DNA of 64,000 nt from Symsagittifera roscoffensis (taxonomy: Eukaryota > Xenacoelomorpha > Acoela > Convolutidae): positions 54,198,473-54,262,472 of the forward strand of contig NC_087062.1 in assembly GCF_963678635.1 (NCBI RefSeq). The letters are read 5' to 3'. Numbering within the stretch: the stretch's first letter is position 1; every line of letters begins with the position of its first letter. A program made the translations under genes and the position numbers. Below are positions 8,036 through 18,574 of the stretch, piece by piece. The notes beneath the pieces were generated by a model, which saw only the letters and a program-made list of their open reading frames with translations, made no database searches and was not told the origin of the DNA.

Positions 8036-8520
8036 GATTTTCATTTCAGCTAGGCTAAATAGCGTATCTAGTTTGATTTTCTTTCACGTCAAAAACAATT
8101 GTTCAAGAAATTTGCTGTTTTTATTCACTTTAACTCATTTTTTGAGCCTATTCAACTTTTCTTTACTGAAAATTTGGGACATTCTAAATCTCCCATTTTT
8201 TTTTCTTTTTCTTCCTATTGAGATGCCGTTACTTAATAGAAACAAAAGAAATGCATGTCTTGAATGTGGAAGAGAATACACACGTAAAGATGCGTCAAGA
8301 CATCAAAAGCACTGTGACGTTTTAAAGTGTTCGAATTGTAAATTTTATACATTTAGCAGCGAGGAACTTACTAATCATATCAAGATGAAGCAGTGTCAAT
8401 ATAATGTTAAAGTATGTGCTTGGCAGTCTCAAAAAACACTCCAAGAGAAGGTAAAATTGATATATTTTTAAGAAAAACATAGTAGAAAATACTTTGAATA
8501 ATAATTTTTACTGAGTCTGA
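8024..8520 (-). repeat. Right arm of 0.5-kb inverted repeat
   Basis: Inverted partner of 1110-1607, highly similar over its whole length. The outer edge at 8520 is ...TACTGAGTCTGA; past it the sequence (GTTTTTTTAACG) no longer matches the flank of the left arm. Confidence 0.9.
8223..8471 (+). CDS. Zinc-finger exon, right inverted copy
   Basis: 82 codons, near-identical to the ORF at 1159-1407, reading outward. It has Cys-Leu-Glu-Cys and His-Gln-Lys-His-Cys, then Cys-Ser-Asn-Cys and a later His...Cys pair: two finger-like units. CCAAGAGAAG|GTAAAATTG near 8450 looks like a donor site, and pyrimidine-rich ...AATTGTTCCAG|TTTGC near 8585 could be an acceptor. No polymerase sequence is visible past it. 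It could be the first exon of a Polinton polymerase or a separate DNA-binding protein. Confidence 0.55.
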   Translation: MPLLNRNKRNACLECGREYTRKDASRHQKHCDVLKCSNCKFYTFSSEELTNHIKMKQCQYNVKVCAWQSQKTLQEKVKLIYF

Positions 8521-8880
8521 GTTTTTTTAACGATATAGAGTTTTCTTTTGCTTAATAAAAATCCGAAAATTACACAATTGTTCCAGTTTGCACCTTGATT
8601 TCCTTTGCTAAATCATTTTTTGAGACGCGCTCTTTTAGAAGTTTTTAGATATTGTAGATGTTAGGAACTAGGTTCCTTTGCGTATTTCCGGAGGTTTTCA
8701 GAATATAACTAATAGAGCTGCTCCTAATTTGTTCTTAAATTGTAAAAACCCATTTATATTCTCATTTTTTACATATTTTTTTGAATGTTTTAACCACCAC
8801 CGATTCTTTCTCAATTCAAATTTTTTGAGAAAACTTCCCTTTTAAATAAGAAAAAAAGCTATTCAATATTTATTTTGCAA
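8521..8880. other. AT-rich stretch, no gene seen
   Basis: Nothing coding. It starts right outside the inverted-repeat arm. It contains one pyrimidine tract ending in CAG that might be the acceptor of the zinc-finger exon. Confidence 0.4.
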
Positions 8881-9822
8881 GAAAAGTGATAGTTATTGAC
8901 ACAAAAATTGTAATTAGCTGAAATAAGTTACTCTAGCACCTATCAAGACAACCTTGAGGAAGACAATTAGAATTTTTATCGTAATAATCAGATGGTGTCA
9001 ATTCTAATTTCATCTCTGCTAGCAAGTTGTTCGTTCAATTGATACTATTTTCCTCCTAACTTCTCCAGTTCTGACTAAATTTTCTTGCCAAGTGTGTTCA
9101 ATAGCGAAAACATGCATTAAGTAGAGAGCAAGGAAAACCTTAAAACATAGAGCATTTCCTCAGAAAATCATAAAAAATTGATTTTTTTTTCCAGAAAAGT
9201 GATAATTATTGATCCCATAAGTTGTGTTTTTGCTTGAATAGTTTACTGTAGCACCTAAAAAGGGAAACTTGAGGAAGACATTTACAATTTTTATCATAAT
9301 AATCAGACGGTATCAGTTCTAATTTCATCTTTGCCAGCAAATTGTTCGTTCAATTGATACCATTTTCCTCCTAAATTATCCAGTTCTGACTAAATTTTCT
9401 TGCCAAGTGTGTTCAATAGCGAAAACATGCATTAAGCAGAAAGCAAGGAAAAACTTAAAACATAGAGCATTTCTAGAGAAAATTATAAAAAATTGACTTT
9501 TCTTTCCAGAAAAGTGATAATTATAGATCCCATAAGTTGTATTTTTGCTTAAATAGTTTACTGTAGCACCTAAAAAGGGAAACTTGAGGAAGACATATAC
9601 AATTTTTATCATAATAATCAGACGGTATCAGTTCTAATTTCATCTTTGCCAGCAAACTGTTCGTTCAATTGATACCATTTTCCTCCTAAATTCTCCAGTT
9701 CTGACTAAATTTTCTTGCAAAATGTGGTCAATAGCGAAAACATGCATTAAGCAGAAAGCAGGAATAACCTTAAAGCATAGAAAATTTCAACAGAAAATTG
9801 TGAAATTATGTTGCAGAAGCAA
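8881..9822. repeat. Three tandem units of about 314 bp
   Basis: Units start at the string GAAAAGTGATA at 8881, 9194 and 9509. Each contains GTAGCACCTA, AATAATCAGA-GGT-TCA, TTGTTCGTTCAATTGATAC and AGCGAAAACATGCATTAAG in order. Units 2 and 3 are more alike than unit 1. It is non-coding and looks like a local satellite array. Confidence 0.9.
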
Positions 9823-10454
9823 CAGAGAGATAATCATCAGTTATGAAGAAGATTTTGTTGAATTTGAGCAAATATCGAATAAATTTTTTAGAAAAATTTA
9901 TCTCGTTTTTAGTCAATTTTAGCTATTAACTGTTCTTTTTTCATCATTGATCTGAAATAATCCACTATTAAGGTGAATAACTTCTCTGAATTTGTAATTT
10001 TGTACAAATTTGGGTTAATCATTGAGCAAAAATCTAGAAATTTTATGGAATATTGCTCTTAATGTTCATTTGTATTGAGAGTCCTATTTCAATTCTCCCT
10101 GACTTGGACAAAAATTTAGTTCAATATCCAATTAAAAGGTTGTAAATTAAAAATTTTGATAAACTTGAAATATTTTTATTTTACTTTCTTAAAAATTACG
10201 GTTATTTTCACTATCTTCCACAAGTTTCAATTTCGATTCAGCTTTCATGAGCTTTCTTGTTAATGTTGAGAGCATTATGTAACCCGCTTTTTTACTCAAA
10301 TAATGCTTAAATTTATTGTATTTCAATTTTTTGTGAGAAAAACTTTGAAAAATCTATATTTCTATTCAAAGTTTTATATCAGTGTCTCAACATGATGCCA
10401 ATTGAAATACAATTTGAGCTTAATTTTAAACTCTAAACGTATTTACTTTTTATT
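9823..10454. other. AT-rich stretch, no gene seen
   Basis: No convincing coding or repeat structure. Confidence 0.4.
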
Positions 10455-10494
10455 CAATTAGATCAGAAGCAACAAAAAACTAGCTAAAATCTTG

Positions 10495-10675
10495 ATATTT
10501 TTGCATTTCTTTCCAAAAATTTGCAGTTTGTTCCAAAAACTTTGAAATTTTTGCAATTTTTTCAGAACTTGAAATTTTTCTAAAAACTTTGAAATTTTGG
10601 CAGTTTTCTCCAAAAACTTGAAATTTTTGCAATTTTTTCCAAAAACTTTAAAATTTTTTAAGGTTTCAGTAGGTT
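10495..10675. repeat. Degenerate short tandem repeat
   Basis: Repeated AAAACTTTGAAATTTTTGCA-type units of about 25-30 bp. The minus-strand frame across it is open only because the unit lacks stops in that frame. Confidence 0.75.
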
Positions 10676-11009
10676 TCAGCATAGTTTAAGCTAGATTGAG
10701 TACAGTTTCAAAGAAAGGATCATCTAATAAAATAGTTATTAACTCAAATTAATATCAAATCATATCGTGTTTTGAAGTTTTTTTGAAAAAATATCAATTT
10801 TTTTATAAACATTTCCAAATTTTTGCATATCTTACCATGGACTTACCATGAAGCAATAAACATATTCTCTTCATTGCACATTCTACATGTAACACTCAAG
10901 ACTTACATAACGCATGCCGAGATTTTTGCGAAAAAACTAGACATTTCCACACAAAATCCAAAAAATACCGTTTTTCTTACTATTTTCTTATCATCACACT
11001 GAAACCCTA

Positions 11010-11320
11010 CCATTCCCTATCTTAATACATTGGGAAATCTATTCCCTATGTTAATACAAGGAGTTTCTAATCCTTATACATAGGGATATCTATACACTAT
11101 CTTAATACATGGGAAATCTAAACACTATCTTAAAACATGGTAAGATCGGGCGCCAAAAATTTTTCTGAAACTTACCATCTGAAACCTACCATCTGAAACC
11201 TCGTATCTTAATACATTGGGAAACCTATTCCCAATCTTAATACATTTGAAATCTATTCACTATCTTAATACATAGGTTGGCGACCGGATAGTCTATAGCC
11301 TATCTTAATACATGGGGGTC
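11010..11320. repeat. Tandem TATCTTAATACAT-GGGAAATCTAT repeat
   Basis: About seven imperfect copies of a 35-40-bp unit centred on ATCTTAATACATxGGGAAATCTA. Interspersed pieces of ACTTACCATCTGAAAC also repeat. No coding content. Confidence 0.8.
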
Positions 11321-11591
11321 GCCAGGCCCCCCCTTGAACTGCCCCAACATATACTACTTCCATCTTTAAACTCTGATTTGATGAGGGAAAAATTGTATCT
11401 TTTTAAAGGTAGCACGCTTAGCCAATTCGATGCTCCTTTCTGTAACGCTAGATTTTTTGTCAATTTTTTTTCTGATGAGCAATTTTCGATAATTTTAGCT
11501 TTTTTTGAGAGTGTGATGTTCTGTCTCTAAGTTTTGATGTTTCTATTTATCAGAGTTTGTTCCGTTTCAGCTATTTCTGGTTTATTGTTTT

Positions 11592-11909
11592 CTAACGGAT
11601 CACAAAAGGCTGAGACCACTCATAATTTCTGGAAAAGTCTGTGTTACTGAGGAGGTCTAATCCTCCCATTCTTAATGGTAGTACAAAAAGGTTGCGATCT
11701 TCATTGGTTATATGTTTTTTACGAGTAATTCTAAGAATTAGCTGCTGTCTTACATTTTTCTCAATTTCATCCATTTTCTTGAAAGCTTCCGAAGTTGTTC
11801 TGATTAGAAAGCTTAATTTATTATGAACTCTCTTTGTATAGCAGGAGTAGGCATTTTGTGGCGATGTTTTAGCTATTTTGTAAAGCACTTCAGTTAGGGT
11901 AGCTGTCAC
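11592..11909 (-). pseudogene. RT thumb/C-terminal region, PHD/RT element
   Basis: 105-codon open stretch with Lys-Met-Asp-Glu-Ile-Glu-Lys and Leu-Pro-Leu-Arg-Met-Gly-Gly-Leu, matching the fragment at 41812-42027 in copy 2. It continues in decayed form to about 11330, where it matches the stretches at 19.9-20.1 and 23.3-23.5 kb. Confidence 0.6.
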
Positions 11910-12129
11910 TTCAATTTGTTTTCCATGTATTTATCGCAATCTGATGGTGTTCCTGTAATCGATCCAAGGACTCTAAATTAGTCTACCATTGTAATATTTG
12001 TAACTTCAAATAGTTTTATGTCGCTGTCATGATGGTTTCTTTTTCTATGAGTTGACACTTGTAAGGCTTCACATTGTATCCGAAAGCTTTTCGTGCTCAT
12101 CCAAGCTGTCCAGTATTGCGCGGAGACTC

Positions 12130-13044
12130 TTAAGATCACCTGCAGCGCTTCCATCATCTGCTTACCATTTTTGGATGGCATTTGATTCTTGCAGGAACTC
12201 AATTAGTGGGGTAATCCCAATTCCATACATAGCCATTGCGAAGGGATCGCATTTCTTTGTGCCTTCGGTAGATGTCAAAACCGTGTTATTGACATATAGA
12301 TTTGAGGGATGTTTATATGAGTTGGCCAGCGCATGATGTAGTGCCGGACAAAGGATTTCTACATTTTTAGAGTTCTCTACTGAGCGAGGTGAAGGCATTT
12401 TCTGCATCAATAATTAGTATGGCATCCTTTTCCGGTTTCTCAAACTTGTTCCTCAAGCTGTGGATAGCATATTCGATTCCACACTTCTGGCCTAAGCAGA
12501 ATTGGCAATTTTTTCCCAGATTTTTAAGGTCTGATTTTATACATTGGGTGATTGTTTTGCCAAGTATTCTTCTCAGAACTTCGCCTATACCAATGGGCCG
12601 TACCCCTGGTTTTTTGTCCACAAGTATCAGACGACAGGAGTGGTACGCTGTTAGTTTTTCATAGGGGAGAACTTTAGTTGCAATTATAAAACATAGTTTA
12701 CCAATTGTTTTGGAAAGCTTAATGGATGTCTGGTTGAAGTGAGTTAATATCCTTCTTCGTTTGCACGCATCTAGACCTGAAAGACCGTGGCTTCCGTGCG
12801 TTTTCAGGGTTGATTTTTGAACTGTTTTGGCGTTTATTTGTTCGAATATAGAGGAATGGTAGGGCATTGTGTCTTCACTTACTTCAGTTATATAGTTAGT
12901 GTTCGCTGTTTTGGCTTGAGGGTGTTTTTCCTTCAGGATACTAGGGACTGTTTTTCCTTCAATGACTTCGTTTAGGGGAAAAACTTCTTTTGTTTTCTTG
13001 TCTGAAAGGCAGCCAATGGTGGCAGATATTTTGCCTGTATTCAT
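12130..13044 (-). pseudogene. Reverse transcriptase domain, PHD/RT element
   Basis: One open frame at 13044-12367 carries the fingers and palm start (Val-Arg-Pro-Ile-Gly-Ile-Gly-Glu-Val-Leu-Arg-Arg; Leu-Gly-Gln-Lys-Cys-Gly; Asp-Ala-Glu-Asn-Ala-Phe = motif A). A second frame at 12410-12162 carries Ser-Thr-Glu-Gly-Thr and Asp-Pro-Phe-Ala-Met. Just beyond lies the catalytic box, in which the Tyr codon of Tyr-Ala-Asp-Asp is now TAA. The enzyme cannot be made. Confidence 0.75.
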
Positions 13045-13399
13045 TAGTTTATCGAATTGCTTAACTTTCTCGTTTACTTTGGACTTCGGCCGTTTTGGAT
13101 GTATAATTTGGAGAGCTTTTGCTTCAATGAAAAATTAGTCTAAAGGCCCTGCTCTCATTAAACTATGCGGCGGCTTAGTATTTTAGAATTTGATTTAGAA
13201 TTTGAGTTTCTGATTTAGTTTTGGGGAGCAGCAGATAAGGGGTAATCATTGCTGCTTTCATTGCGTTGTTAGAATTTGGTGTTTCTTCTACTAATGACAA
13301 CAGCTGCTGGTTCATTAATTCTACGAATTGAAAATCGGGTTTGTTCTTGCTTGGAACTATGAAGCGAGGTTTCCAGTTAACGACATTTTTAAAAATTGG

Positions 13400-13756
13400 T
13401 TACTTTGAATTCAAGATCATGTTCGATAAGTTTCGAGGCGTCAAAGTGGACTGTAGTGATTGCTGGGGACTAGGGATTAGATTGAGTTGCGTTGGACAGT
13501 ATGTTTGTTTCAGGTGTTGCTGGTGATGTTTCTTTTTGAGTTGTGATGGGGGCTGTGCTTGTTGGTCTGTTGATGGAGTTGGGCTCTTTTGCAAAGTTCT
13601 GGGGGGTGCATTGTACGAAGGAGAACCCATCGTAATAAAATTGCTGCTCTGTAGCCCGCTACATGAGACATGGATGTAAGCTTCGCAAATGACACACCAT
13701 ATGCCCTCTTTTCGGAGGTGGCGTTTGCTAGTAAGGCAGTGCGTTTGATCGGCCAT
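13400..13756 (-). pseudogene. N-terminal PHD-like finger of retroelement
   Basis: 118 codons from the ATG at 13756. Residues about 7-33 contain Trp-Cys-x-x-Cys-Glu-x-x-x-His-x-x-Cys-Ser-Gly-Leu, the second half of a PHD finger. The first Cys-x-x-Cys pair is damaged (one Cys replaced by Ser). A Gln/Pro/Ser-rich linker follows. In the second copy (43.3-43.5 kb) the finger has been deleted while the linker remains. Confidence 0.6.
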
Positions 13757-14160
13757 AATTTGGCAGCAAGGAGGGTAAGTTTATGGTAAAGATATACAAG
13801 TTAGCTGAGCGAGCAATAAACAGAAATTTTTTCTTACCATAAATAGAAAAACGAATACCATCTTTACAAAACATATTAGCACTAAAAATAACGTTTAGAT
13901 TGGGGGAAATCATTCGCATTCTTAAATGGTAAAATGTGTTAATAAGGCAAAACAAAGAGTTACTTATTTAGAGCACCAATTTTACTGTTTATGAAGTTAA
14001 ATTAATACTGTTAAAGAAACTCTTAAATTAGTACTTTTGCTGGTTAAAAAACCAAGACTTTCATTGACAAATAGAATTTTTCTCAGAAATGAAATTTCAG
14101 GCCAGGTTTCAGTGAAATAAGGTTCAGAACAATACGGTCCAACTACTCATATCACCAGGT
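13757..14160. other. No gene seen
   Basis: AT-rich flank between two minus-strand retroelements. Short open frames here have no supporting features. Confidence 0.4.
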
Positions 14161-14449
14161 TCAATTGAAAAAAGGGTCAATTAAAATGGGCCCTTTCGTC
14201 ATGCGATGGTCCGTGCACAGGTTGATGATGATGATGATGAAATAATTAATTCCCTTAAATAAATTAAGGCAAAAATTAAGGCAAAAATAAAAACAAAAAT
14301 ATAAAGTCAAGATTAACAGTTTGAACAACTGCACTTCAAAAACCATGAACAAGAGTTCAGTTGATCAAAAGTTGACACAGTTCTCTCCAAACGAAGTTCC
14401 TTGACTCTTCTCTTGAAAGACTCGAGGGTAGCAAAAATGTATACACCAA

Positions 14450-15790
14450 GACGGATCAATTCATTGACAAATGTCTCAAGGCGATGCAAGATGAGGTTAT
14501 CGGTCTGCCACTTCTTTGCTGTTGAAATGTGCAGAGGATGGTGGACTTCCGGCTAGCGGTCAATTTTAAAAAAATACGCAGAAAACGGCAGCTCTGTAAG
14601 ACCATGTAACATTTTATAGAACAGTAACACATTGTTGAAAGTAAGATAGTAACAGATAGGCAGAGTTTTCGTGAGAAATAACTGGTCTTTACAGGGCATT
14701 GAACCAATGACCCATGTAACGAAGGAAACCAAACAGGGGATGCATAAAAATTGATACTCCTGATACGCATGTTAGCAAACATGAGCTTGGTGGATTGAGA
14801 GACAGTGAAAAGAAAATTGCGTTCGATAAATTGACGTGACTTTTACATGATAACAGCTTATTATTGGTATGTGTCATCCAGCTTAAGTCATCAGAGACAA
14901 GTAAACCCAGGTTGTTTTTTTACTACAATTGAGGGAGTTTTGTCCTTCCTGGTTGTTGACCATCACATGACGAGGAAAATAGCCTTTGAAAACAATGAGA
15001 CTGCACTTATCGTGGTTGAATGCTAAATCATTTGCAGCACAATATCAAAAGAAACAATATCAAGCTGTAGAGAAAAAATATCAGTAGAAAACAACTGTAA
15101 ATCGTCAGTAAACAAAAAACAGCTGGAAAATTCTATACACTCTGGCAGACATTGATAAAAAGAAGAAAAAGAAGCGGCCCCAAGATGCTGCCTTGAGGAA
15201 CGCCACTAGTTACAGGACGTGGATTGGAAATAAGCGCGTTTATAAGAATACACTAGGATCGGTTGCAGATATAGGACGAAAAAAAGTACCAAGAAATCAT
15301 GATCGAAACCATACAATGATAGCTTGTTGAGAATGATATCATGACGAACAGAATCAAAGGCTTTACTAAAGTCAAAATAAACAGCAGCAGATGGAACGTT
15401 GAAATCACTAGCGTGGTAAACTTTGTCCAGAAACAATAAAACTGTGTTACTTTGATCGTTGTTTTCTGAAACCATGCTGAGAGTTTGACAAATGTTTTCG
15501 AGACTCTGGATATATATGATTGAAGAGAACTTTCTCAAAACATATACCAGGGGTTGTAAGATACAGATAGGTTTATAGTTTGTAATCTCATTAGGAGACC
15601 CAGACTTCAGAATTGAAGGAACAAAAGCACAATTGAAGGCAGCAGGTCAGACGCAAGTGTTGATAGAAATATAAAAGAGAAAACTAGCAAGAGGGGAAAG
15701 TAACGATTTGCAACATTTTTAAACAAAAGCAGGAATACAGTCAACAGAACGGGTTCTTAACGGATTGTAATAATGAACTGACAACCGACG
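14450..15790 (-). pseudogene. LINE reverse transcriptase
   Basis: The open stretch 15538-15206 contains Tyr-Phe-Asp-Phe-Ser-Lys-Ala-Phe-Asp-Ser-Val, RT motif A, followed by Leu-Asn-Lys-Leu-Ser-Leu-Tyr-Gly-Phe, a standard LINE signature. Upstream (16076-15741) is the Leu-Phe-Asn-Glu-Tyr-Phe-Ala-Ser-Val-Phe segment. Downstream parts are shifted between frames. The Tyr-x-Asp-Asp box is not readable in one clean frame. Confidence 0.7.
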
Positions 15791-15793
15791 GAG

Positions 15794-16462
15794 ACACATC
15801 AACTTCCGATAACTTGATATCAGAATTAGAAGAAACAGTCGGTACAGTATAGTCAGACGCTGGCTTCCGGAAAACAGAAGCAAAATACTCGTTGAAAAGT
15901 TCACTGATAGACTCGTCACAGATAGCTCGCTTACTGCCCCGATGAAGTTTGTTGGGATCGATTGGGGACTTCTTAAACTCTTTCAAGGATCCCGAACAAA
16001 TGGAGGTCCCCAAGAACTTGGAACCAGATCTTCCGTTCACGATACAGACTCGACAGAACGACGGGACAAGACCCAAAAAGAAATATAACCCTTACGGTGA
16101 CGACTTTGTAGTAGACAGGATAGATCTGAAAAAGACAGTGGAAGAAGTGGTAGGTCTAGAAGTAAAAACAGTGTCACAAGACATCGACATAGAAGTTGAT
16201 CACGACCAGGAATGGATCGAGGACCGGTCGAAACCCGAAGTAGAATTCGACGACGAGCAACAGGAGTCCTACGAACAAGAGTTTAAGAAGTCCCCAATCA
16301 ATCCCAACAAACTTCATCGGGGCAGTAAGCAAGCTATCTGTGACCTGTCTATCAGTGAACTTTTCAAGGAATATTTTGCCACTGTTTTCCGGAAGCCTGC
16401 GTCTGACTATACTGTACCGACTGTTTCTTCTGATTCTGATATCAAGTTATCGGAAGTTGATG
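15794..16462. repeat. Foldback: 185-bp inverted arms with a Gypsy fragment in the loop
   Basis: 15794-15978 (GACACATCAACTTCCGATAA ... GGGGACTTCTTAAACTC) is repeated in reverse complement at 16278-16462, at about 93-95 percent identity by eye. The arms are LINE RT sequence. The right arm points the wrong way relative to the LINE, so it was added later. The roughly 300-bp loop is a piece of Gypsy retroelement (next entry). Confidence 0.92.
15985..16280 (+). mobile_element. Gypsy-like fragment inside the foldback
   Basis: Open in the plus frame (part of an ORF at 15949-16527) with Asp-Arg-Ile-Asp-Leu, Asp-Asp-Arg/Glu-Asp-Arg-Ser-Lys-Pro-Glu-Val and Asp-Asp-Glu-Gln-Gln motifs. It matches the reverse complement of about 32150-32460, the region after integrase in the large element. 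The copy here is less damaged than that one. Confidence 0.8.
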
Positions 16463-16464
16463 TG

Positions 16465-16882
16465 TCAAGAAGGAGAGGATGGAGAAAATTTCAGAAAAAA
16501 ACTCTTCATCCAAAACAATTGAGTTAGTGAAATCACTCTCTAACCGAGTCATATAAGACAGATTTGAAAAATATTTCCGAGTTTTGAGTTCATTGACTAA
16601 ATGAATAGAATGAGAGTCATAGTAAAAAGGAAAATCAAGTCTTCTTTTACTCTTTTTGGGGCATGAATCATCAAGTGCGGCTTTAATAGAAACATCAAAA
16701 GTGGAGAGGAAATCACTTTGAGAACTTGAATACAACTTGGTGTAAAGAGGTTCTAACACACAACTAAAACGTTCCGTGTTGAAACGCTTCTTTGAATACA
16801 TTTGCTTTGAGACATCAAGTGTAAAACAATCATCATCAGAGACATGCAAATAAGCAAAAATTGGAGAACGATAGAACTCCAA
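16465..16882 (-). pseudogene. LINE endonuclease-RT linker
   Basis: Open stretch between the nickase and the RT. It includes Lys-Lys-Ser-Lys-Arg-Arg and a Phe-Tyr-Tyr-Asp-Ser run, as in the linker of CR1-like elements. It stops where the foldback begins (about 16463). Confidence 0.5.
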
Positions 16883-17700
16883 CGATAGACAACAAATCTC
16901 TGTGGATCATTCGACCAGAAAAGATCTAGAGTAATAGCGGACAAAATAGTCGGAAAGTTCACTAATTGAAACAGATTGAGATCTTCAAGTGCACTCAAAA
17001 CCTTTAACGAATATTCAGAAGATGCATAGTATGAGCTCCAACAGACGTCAGCTAAATTGATGTCTCCCAGAACAGCAAACACAGTTTGGTCTGACGGGTA
17101 GCGACCGATGTCTTCGAGCACCTCATCACGATGGTTTTGAACAGCGTTTATAAGTGTAGATGACTCAACGCGATAGTCAGAACTGAGAGGGGGATTATTG
17201 ACAACCATCAAACCAAAAAACGTGTGATTGACTTTGATGACAATTGAACAACTGAAGTAAAAAAAACTGTAGGAATGAAGGAGATTGAAAGAAAAACCTT
17301 TCCGGCATGCAATAAGAACCGCACCTTGGACACGTTTAATCTGTCACAGCCAGAAATCATCAAATGGGAAAACTTCATGGCAAGTAATATCATTATAGAG
17401 CCATATCTCGGTAATAAAGAGAATGTCGACAGAGTTGGAAGAAAGAAAATTAGAAAACTTGTTACGCTGGGGGATATCGATAAGACTTTAACATTAATAA
17501 GGCAACAACTTTAACTGTGAGAGTCAATCAGGAGCGGTTATTTCCACGCCATTATGAAGTAACTTCAGTTTACGTATTTTCATTTTTTTTCGTAATGTTG
17601 TCTCCTGTTGATACATCAGATCTTAGTTTGAGAAGTTCACGCATTGTGATCTACTCTGAGGGAGACAACGGTGGCGAAGTATAAACAGGAGAACAATATG
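16753..17700 (-). pseudogene. LINE endonuclease domain
   Basis: The open stretch at 17211-16753 contains Val-Leu-Gly-Asp-Ile-Asn-Leu (equivalent to the GDFN box of exonuclease-endonuclease-phosphatase nickases), followed by Leu-Phe-Gln-Leu-Val and Thr-Leu-Asp-Leu-Phe-Trp-Ser, all expected in this domain. The upstream part is in another frame. In LINEs this enzyme nicks the target DNA. Confidence 0.65.
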
Positions 17701-17933
17701 TTTTCAGCTTGTAAGACATGGATAGAAGCTTCATGCAATCGAACTTCGAGTAGAACTCAATAAGAAAAGTTCTGAGTCGGGTTGCATCGGGGTTTTCTGA
17801 CCAAGATGTCTGAATGACTTCACACGTTCGTGCTTTTCTTCCCCTCGATGAGGCTAAATAGTATTCAAACTGAATATATCAGACTCTGTTTGTGAATTAA
17901 ATTCGCCTATGCTTTCAGAAATTCTATCATACT

Positions 17934-18380
17934 TCAAACTACGAGTTCAGTGATTATCAAGTGAGTATCAATCTGCCCTACTTGAGCAGATACAGGTATA
18001 ACAGGTACAACAGGCGTGGCAGTAACAGAGACAGGACTCGGATCAGAGACAGGTACAGAATCGGCCATACTTTCTTTGACAACTCTATCAATAGTCGCAG
18101 GAAGCTCAGAGCGAGCATCCTTTATGACTTCTTGAATAGTAGAAGATGAAAGAACAAAAGACTTCTTTTGCAAACTAATTTTGCATTTGAACAGGAGCAA
18201 CTCAACTTTTACTATTTGTGGTAGAAGATCAACTGGGATTCCCGAACAGTTGTATTGATACCAGAGGTCGCACAGGTCTCACTGAATCCATTGACTACCG
18301 CCACTCTTGTTGCACTTCCCGCGCAAGTCAACAGGAACATTAGAGACCGAGTGAGCATCTCCTTGATTTTTACTTGACAT
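17934..18380 (-). pseudogene. LINE ORF1 with PHD finger
   Basis: From the ATG at 18380 the frame gives Cys-Asn-Lys-Ser-Gly-Gly-Ser-Gln-Trp-Ile-Gln, a TGA where the finger expects Cys, then Asp-Leu-Cys-Asp-Leu-Trp-Tyr-x-x-x-Cys-Ser-Gly: a PHD finger broken at one Cys codon (TGT to TGA). A second frame, 18200-17934, continues with a Val/Pro-rich segment. ORF1 proteins of this type bind RNA or chromatin; that is family knowledge. Confidence 0.6.
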
Positions 18381-18574
18381 TGCGTGCGAGATATGAAACT
18401 ATTTAATAAATCTATCACAAAAATTAGGCTGATGGCCTTACCAACGCCATGCCAATGTTCGATAGGCCCATACCAACACTATATAACTACATCGGCAAAT
18501 TTAAATTAAGCCAATTTTAAAGCATCCAGAGAAATAAAATCTACCCTCCTCGATTATAGCACAAATGGAATTGT

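Larger units (their letters stand above)
11330..13756 (-). mobile_element. PHD-finger/RT retroelement, copy 1 (broken)
   Basis: On the minus strand the order is PHD-like finger (13756-13630), a Pro/Gln-rich linker, an RT domain (13044-12050), and a C-terminal region (11909-11330). The fragments lie in several frames with stops between. The RT belongs to a type seen in many invertebrates, with 'Val-Arg-Pro-Ile-Gly-x-Gly-Glu-Val', 'Asp-Ala-x-Asn-Ala-Phe' and 'Glu-Gly-Thr ... Asp-Pro' motifs. The far C-terminal end found in the 18.6 and 22.0 kb copies is missing here; the element breaks off near 11330. I did not assign it to a named clade. Confidence 0.75.
14161..18380 (-). mobile_element. CR1-like LINE, minus strand, interrupted
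   Basis: Order on the minus strand: ORF1 with a PHD finger (18380-17934), an apurinic-type endonuclease (about 17700-16760), then RT (16530-14450). It is broken by many stops and by the foldback at 15794-16462. A PHD finger in ORF1 together with this endonuclease-RT order is typical of the CR1/L2 group. A short (GATGAT)n-like tract lies near 14223, where the 3' end would be. Confidence 0.75.

Noticed and set aside
8881..9822. CRISPR-like array
   Set aside because: Units are 314 bp with no short repeat/unique spacer alternation, and the DNA is eukaryotic.
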